NCBI GenBank assembly: GCA_900757615.1
Contig: CAAEON010000023.1
Span: 1-48,926, forward strand
Length of the DNA: 48,926 bases
Source of the DNA: an uncultured Collinsella sp.
Lineage (GTDB): Bacteria > Actinomycetota > Coriobacteriia > Coriobacteriales > Coriobacteriaceae
Direction: 5' to 3'
Shown here: positions 45,903 through 48,926 of the stretch, piece by piece
How positions within the stretch are numbered: the stretch's first letter is position 1
How the letters are laid out: every line of letters begins with the position of its first letter
Position numbers and translations under genes: made by a program
The notes under the pieces: model-generated
Told to the model about the DNA's origin: nothing
The model's input: the letters and a program-made list of their open reading frames with translations, nothing else
Databases searched by the model: none

Positions 45903-48806
45903 ATGACCCAGCCCTTGCCCTGGGAAAAGAACGCCGCGGTACCCGTGCCGCCCGCGCCGGAACCCGTGCCGCTCGATGCATATGCCGCCCCTGCTGCGCC
46001 GGAACCCGAGCTCGTCCCGCTCGACATCTACGACGCTCCCGCGCCGGCACCCAAGCCCGCCAAGCCGCTCGTCGACATCGACAGCCTTAATCCCGCCCAG
46101 CGCGAGGCCGTCCTGACCACCGAGGGTCCGTTGCTGGTCCTTGCCGGCGCCGGCTCGGGCAAGACCCGCGTCTTGACCTTTCGCATCGCACATATGCTCG
46201 GCGACCTGGGCGTTAAGCCCTGGCAGATCCTTGCCATCACGTTTACCAACAAGGCCGCGGCTGAGATGCGCGAGCGTCTGGCGGCACTCATCCCCAGCGG
46301 TACCCGCGGCATGTGGGTGTGCACCTTCCATGCTATGTGCGTGCGCATGCTGCGCGAGGACGCTGACCTGCTGGGCTACACCGGTCAGTTCACCATCTAC
46401 GATGACGACGATTCCAAGCGCATGGTGCGCGATATTATGCAGGCGCTCGGTATCGAGCAAAAGCAATTCCCCATCAATATGATCCGCAGCAAGATCAGTT
46501 CGGCCAAAAACGCCATGATCGGCCCCGAGGACATGCTCAAATCCGCCGACAGCCCCAACGACAAAAAGGCCGCGCAGGTCTACCTGGAGCTGGAACGCCG
46601 CCTGCGCGCCGCCAACGCGATGGACTTCGACGACCTGCTCGTGCGCACGCTCGAGCTGCTGCGCACCCGCCCCGAGGTGCTCGACAAGTACCAAGAGCGT
46701 TTCCGCTACATTAGCGTCGACGAGTATCAGGACACCAACCACGTCCAGTACGAGATCGCCAACCTGCTGGCCGCCAAGTACCAAAACCTCATGGTCGTGG
46801 GCGACGATGACCAGTCTATTTACAGCTGGCGTGGCGCCGACATCACCAACATCCTGGACTTTGAGAAGGACTTTAAAAACTGCAAGACCGTCAAGCTGGA
46901 GCAGAACTACCGCTCCACGGGTCACATCCTGAGCGCCGCCAATGCCGTGGTGCGCCACAACTCGCAGCGCAAGGACAAGCGCCTGTTTACGGCTGAGGGC
47001 GATGGTGAGAAGATCCAGGCCTTCCAGGCGAGCGACGAGCGCGACGAGGGCCGCTGGATTGCCGGCGAGATCGAAAAGCTGCACTCCAAGGGCACGAGCT
47101 ACGACGACATCGCTGTGTTCTACCGCACCAACGCCCAGTCGCGTATTCTCGAAGATATGTTCCTGCGTGCGGGCGTGCCCTACAAGATCGTGGGCGGCAC
47201 GCGATTCTTCGACCGTGCCGAGATCCGCGACGTCATGGCCTACCTCAAGATGATCGTGAACCCGGCAGACGAGATGAGCGTCAAGCGCGTCATCAACACG
47301 CCGCGCCGCGGCATCGGCTCCACCTCGATCCAAAAGATCGAGCAGCTGGCGCGCGACAACCGTTGTTCGTTCTTCCAGGCCTGCGAGATCGCGTGCGCCG
47401 AGACGGGCATGTTTAGCGCCAAGGTGCGCAACGGCCTGTCGAGCTTTGTGGCGCTGGTGCGCGAGGGCCGTCGCATGGACGGCGAGCTCAAGGACGTCGT
47501 CGAGATGATTGTCGAGAAGACGGGCCTGCTGCAGGCGTTCCGCGCCGAGGGCACCATGGAGGCCGAGAGCCGCGCCGAGAACATCCAGGAATTCCTGGGC
47601 GTCGCCGCCGAATTTGAGGAGACGCACGAGGATATCGAGGGCACGCTCGAGAGTTTGGAAGAGCTGCGCGCAGCCGGTGTTGCCGATGTACCTGCCGGTG
47701 CCGAGCCCGAGCCCGTCGTGGTGAGCGCGCCCGCGCCCGAACCGGGGCCGTCCGCTCCGGCATCCTCGTTTGAGGCACTCGTCGGCGCGCGCGATGCCGC
47801 GGGCTCTAATCCGCTCGATGGCTTGGCCGCTCCGGCGCTGTCTCCGCAGGATGCCCTGGCTGCCGCCATCGCGGGCAACGCCTATGCCGCGCCTACGGAG
47901 CTGCCGGCGGGCGCCGTGCATGCTGACGAGATTGAGCGCACTTACGGTCCGCTCACTTGTAAGGCGCTGCCGGCACTCATGGAGTGGTTGGCTCTGCGCT
48001 CCGACTTGGATTCCCTGGCCGGCGAGACGCATGCCATTACCATGATGACCATCCACTCCGCCAAGGGCCTGGAGTTCCCGGCGGTGTTCGTGGCCGGCAT
48101 GGAGGAGGGTATCTTCCCGCACGTGCACGACTTTGGCGGCAGCGATGACCCGGGCAAGCTCGAGGAGGAGCGTCGCCTGGCCTACGTTGCCATTACGCGC
48201 GCTCGTAAGCGCCTGTTCTTGACCTATGCGGCCACGCGTCGCACCTACGGCTCGACTTCTGCCAACCCGCGTTCGCGTTTCCTCAACGAGATTCCGTTTG
48301 AGGATATCGAGTTCAGCGGTATCGGTTCTGCCGGTTTTGAGGGCACGGGCTGGGAGAAGCGCGGCGACCGTCATGGCACCTTTGGCTCGGGTATGGGCTC
48401 GGATATGTACGGCGGCAAGGTGTTTGGCTCGCATACGCGCTCGACGGGCGGTTCCGCCTCGCGCGGCGGATCGAGCTTCGACGATTTCTTTGGCGGCAGC
48501 AGTTACGGGACCGAGCGCCATCGCGGGGTCTCGCCCGACGCTGGCCGTGTCGCCTCGACCTTTGGTTCGGGCGCACCGCGAGCCAAAAAGCCATCGTCCA
48601 AGGTGTCGCCGACGGTGGAGCGCAAGGTCGATCGCGCGAGCGCATCGCAGGATTTTGCCGCGGGCGATACCGTGAGCCACAAGACCTTTGGCACGGGTAC
48701 CGTGATCTCGGTCGCGGGAGACATGATCGAGGTCCAATTCGAAAAGACCGGCCAGACCAAAAAGCTCATGAAGGGCTTTGCTCCAATCGTCAAGCTGAAT
48801 GCCTAA
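45903..48806 (+). CDS. pcrA: ATP-dependent DNA helicase PcrA/UvrD
   Basis: A 967-residue SF1A helicase: Walker A LAGAGSGKTRVL (residues 81-88 core), ITFTNKAAAEM (Ia), DEYQDTN (II), VVGDDDQSIYSWRGA (III), LEQNYRST (IV), MTIHSAKGLEFPAVFVAGMEEGIFPH (V) and EEERRLAYVAITRARKRLF (VI). The C-terminal tail ends in a tudor-like domain (FAAGDTVSHKTFGTGTVISV) known to bind RNA polymerase. Unusual parts are a Pro/Ala-rich N-terminus (about 55 residues) and a Pro/Ala-rich insert of about 100 residues in the 2B region, near residues 595-690. ATG 45903 follows GAGGAG. Confidence 0.95.
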   Translation: MTQPLPWEKNAAVPVPPAPEPVPLDAYAAPAAPEPELVPLDIYDAPAPAPKPAKPLVDIDSLNPAQREAVLTTEGPLLVLAGAGSGKTRVLTFRIAHMLGDLGVKPWQILAITFTNKAAAEMRERLAALIPSGTRGMWVCTFHAMCVRMLREDADLLGYTGQFTIYDDDDSKRMVRDIMQALGIEQKQFPINMIRSKISSAKNAMIGPEDMLKSADSPNDKKAAQVYLELERRLRAANAMDFDDLLVRTLELLRTRPEVLDKYQERFRYISVDEYQDTNHVQYEIANLLAAKYQNLMVVGDDDQSIYSWRGADITNILDFEKDFKNCKTVKLEQNYRSTGHILSAANAVVRHNSQRKDKRLFTAEGDGEKIQAFQASDERDEGRWIAGEIEKLHSKGTSYDDIAVFYRTNAQSRILEDMFLRAGVPYKIVGGTRFFDRAEIRDVMAYLKMIVNPADEMSVKRVINTPRRGIGSTSIQKIEQLARDNRCSFFQACEIACAETGMFSAKVRNGLSSFVALVREGRRMDGELKDVVEMIVEKTGLLQAFRAEGTMEAESRAENIQEFLGVAAEFEETHEDIEGTLESLEELRAAGVADVPAGAEPEPVVVSAPAPEPGPSAPASSFEALVGARDAAGSNPLDGLAAPALSPQDALAAAIAGNAYAAPTELPAGAVHADEIERTYGPLTCKALPALMEWLALRSDLDSLAGETHAITMMTIHSAKGLEFPAVFVAGMEEGIFPHVHDFGGSDDPGKLEEERRLAYVAITRARKRLFLTYAATRRTYGSTSANPRSRFLNEIPFEDIEFSGIGSAGFEGTGWEKRGDRHGTFGSGMGSDMYGGKVFGSHTRSTGGSASRGGSSFDDFFGGSSYGTERHRGVSPDAGRVASTFGSGAPRAKKPSSKVSPTVERKVDRASASQDFAAGDTVSHKTFGTGTVISVAGDMIEVQFEKTGQTKKLMKGFAPIVKLNA

Positions 48807-48829
48807 CTGCGAGGTTGACCGGGCGCGCC

Positions 48830-48926
48830 GGGGGCTTTGGTCGCCTGCTCGGACAGTCCTGCTCGCACGGAGAGCACATTAAGTGCTCTCCGGCTCGTGC
48901 GGAACTCGCGATCGACCAAAGCCCCC
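48830..48926. other. Large hairpin downstream of pcrA
   Basis: GGGGGCTTTGGTCG (48830-48843) pairs perfectly with 48913-48926, the end of the window. Inside, GCACG-GAGAGCAC and GTGCTCTC-CGGCT-CGTGC form a second stem around loop ATTAA. It resembles the structured element at 42429-42521 and may be a terminator or small RNA; the following bases are outside the window. Confidence 0.65.

Noticed and set aside
45885..48737. Open frame of 950 codons on the minus strand
   Set aside because: It is the antisense shadow of pcrA; GC-rich codon bias keeps that frame open. The composition (His, Arg, Leu, Gly rich) is not protein-like.

Overview
The window looks like a chromosomal segment of a Coriobacteriia actinobacterium, most likely Collinsella or a close relative. 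The grounds are high GC with strong C/G third positions, the actinobacterial order eno - divIC - ppx, a mannose-family PTS operon, at least one predicted leaderless promoter, and many short intergenic hairpin repeats. The genus is inferred from recognised protein families and gene order, not from a database search.

Layout. 1-3678: an amino-sugar or Amadori-product utilisation locus, with the end of a SIS-domain protein, PTS EIIA/EIIB/EIIC/EIID of the mannose family, and a FrlC-like sugar epimerase. 4005-12384: a nearly complete histidine operon, hisZG (one fused gene), hisD, hisC, hisB, hisH, hisA, hisF, hisI, an unknown 75-residue gene and hisE. The convergent PHP-type histidinol phosphatase hisK (12412-13323, minus) supplies the step that the short HisB cannot do. 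13663-15632: a stand-alone LarC C-terminal domain, a YfcE-like phosphodiesterase and MazG. 15672-17039 (minus): an AAA/DUF4143 ATPase preceded by three 17-bp repeats at an exact 33-bp period. 17420-20673: eno, divIC/ftsB-like and ppx. 21004-21088: tRNA-Leu(UAA) with a duplicated 3' end beside it.

21120-26965: an unknown TPR-like membrane protein, a GatB-type EIIB plus VOC protein, a DUF4342 - response regulator - histidine kinase operon, an orphan AbiEi-type regulator and a MutT. 27008-31037 is an accessory island: a PLD-nuclease/SF2 helicase/DUF3427 protein, two gene remnants meeting at a probable deletion scar, and a small gene behind a perfect operator-like palindrome. 31135-34018: a small membrane protein, two metallophosphoesterases, and a GluQRS whose C-terminal tail looks like the end of a DUF1778 antitoxin. 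34538-45675: a DUF2207 membrane protein, a GNAT acetyltransferase, purH, an unknown protein, a BceRS-like two-component system without its ABC transporter, a universal stress protein, uppP and a D-2-hydroxyacid dehydrogenase. 45903-48806: a PcrA/UvrD helicase with long Pro/Ala-rich additions.

The most unusual feature across scales is the set of intergenic hairpins. Several different sequence families share a GGGAC-type head followed by a family-specific body, and many occur as inverted pairs. Five of the stop codons in the window lie inside a hairpin arm or at its edge. This resembles REP/REPIN biology, but no RAYT transposase is in the window. The second notable item is the GluQRS-antitoxin chimera.
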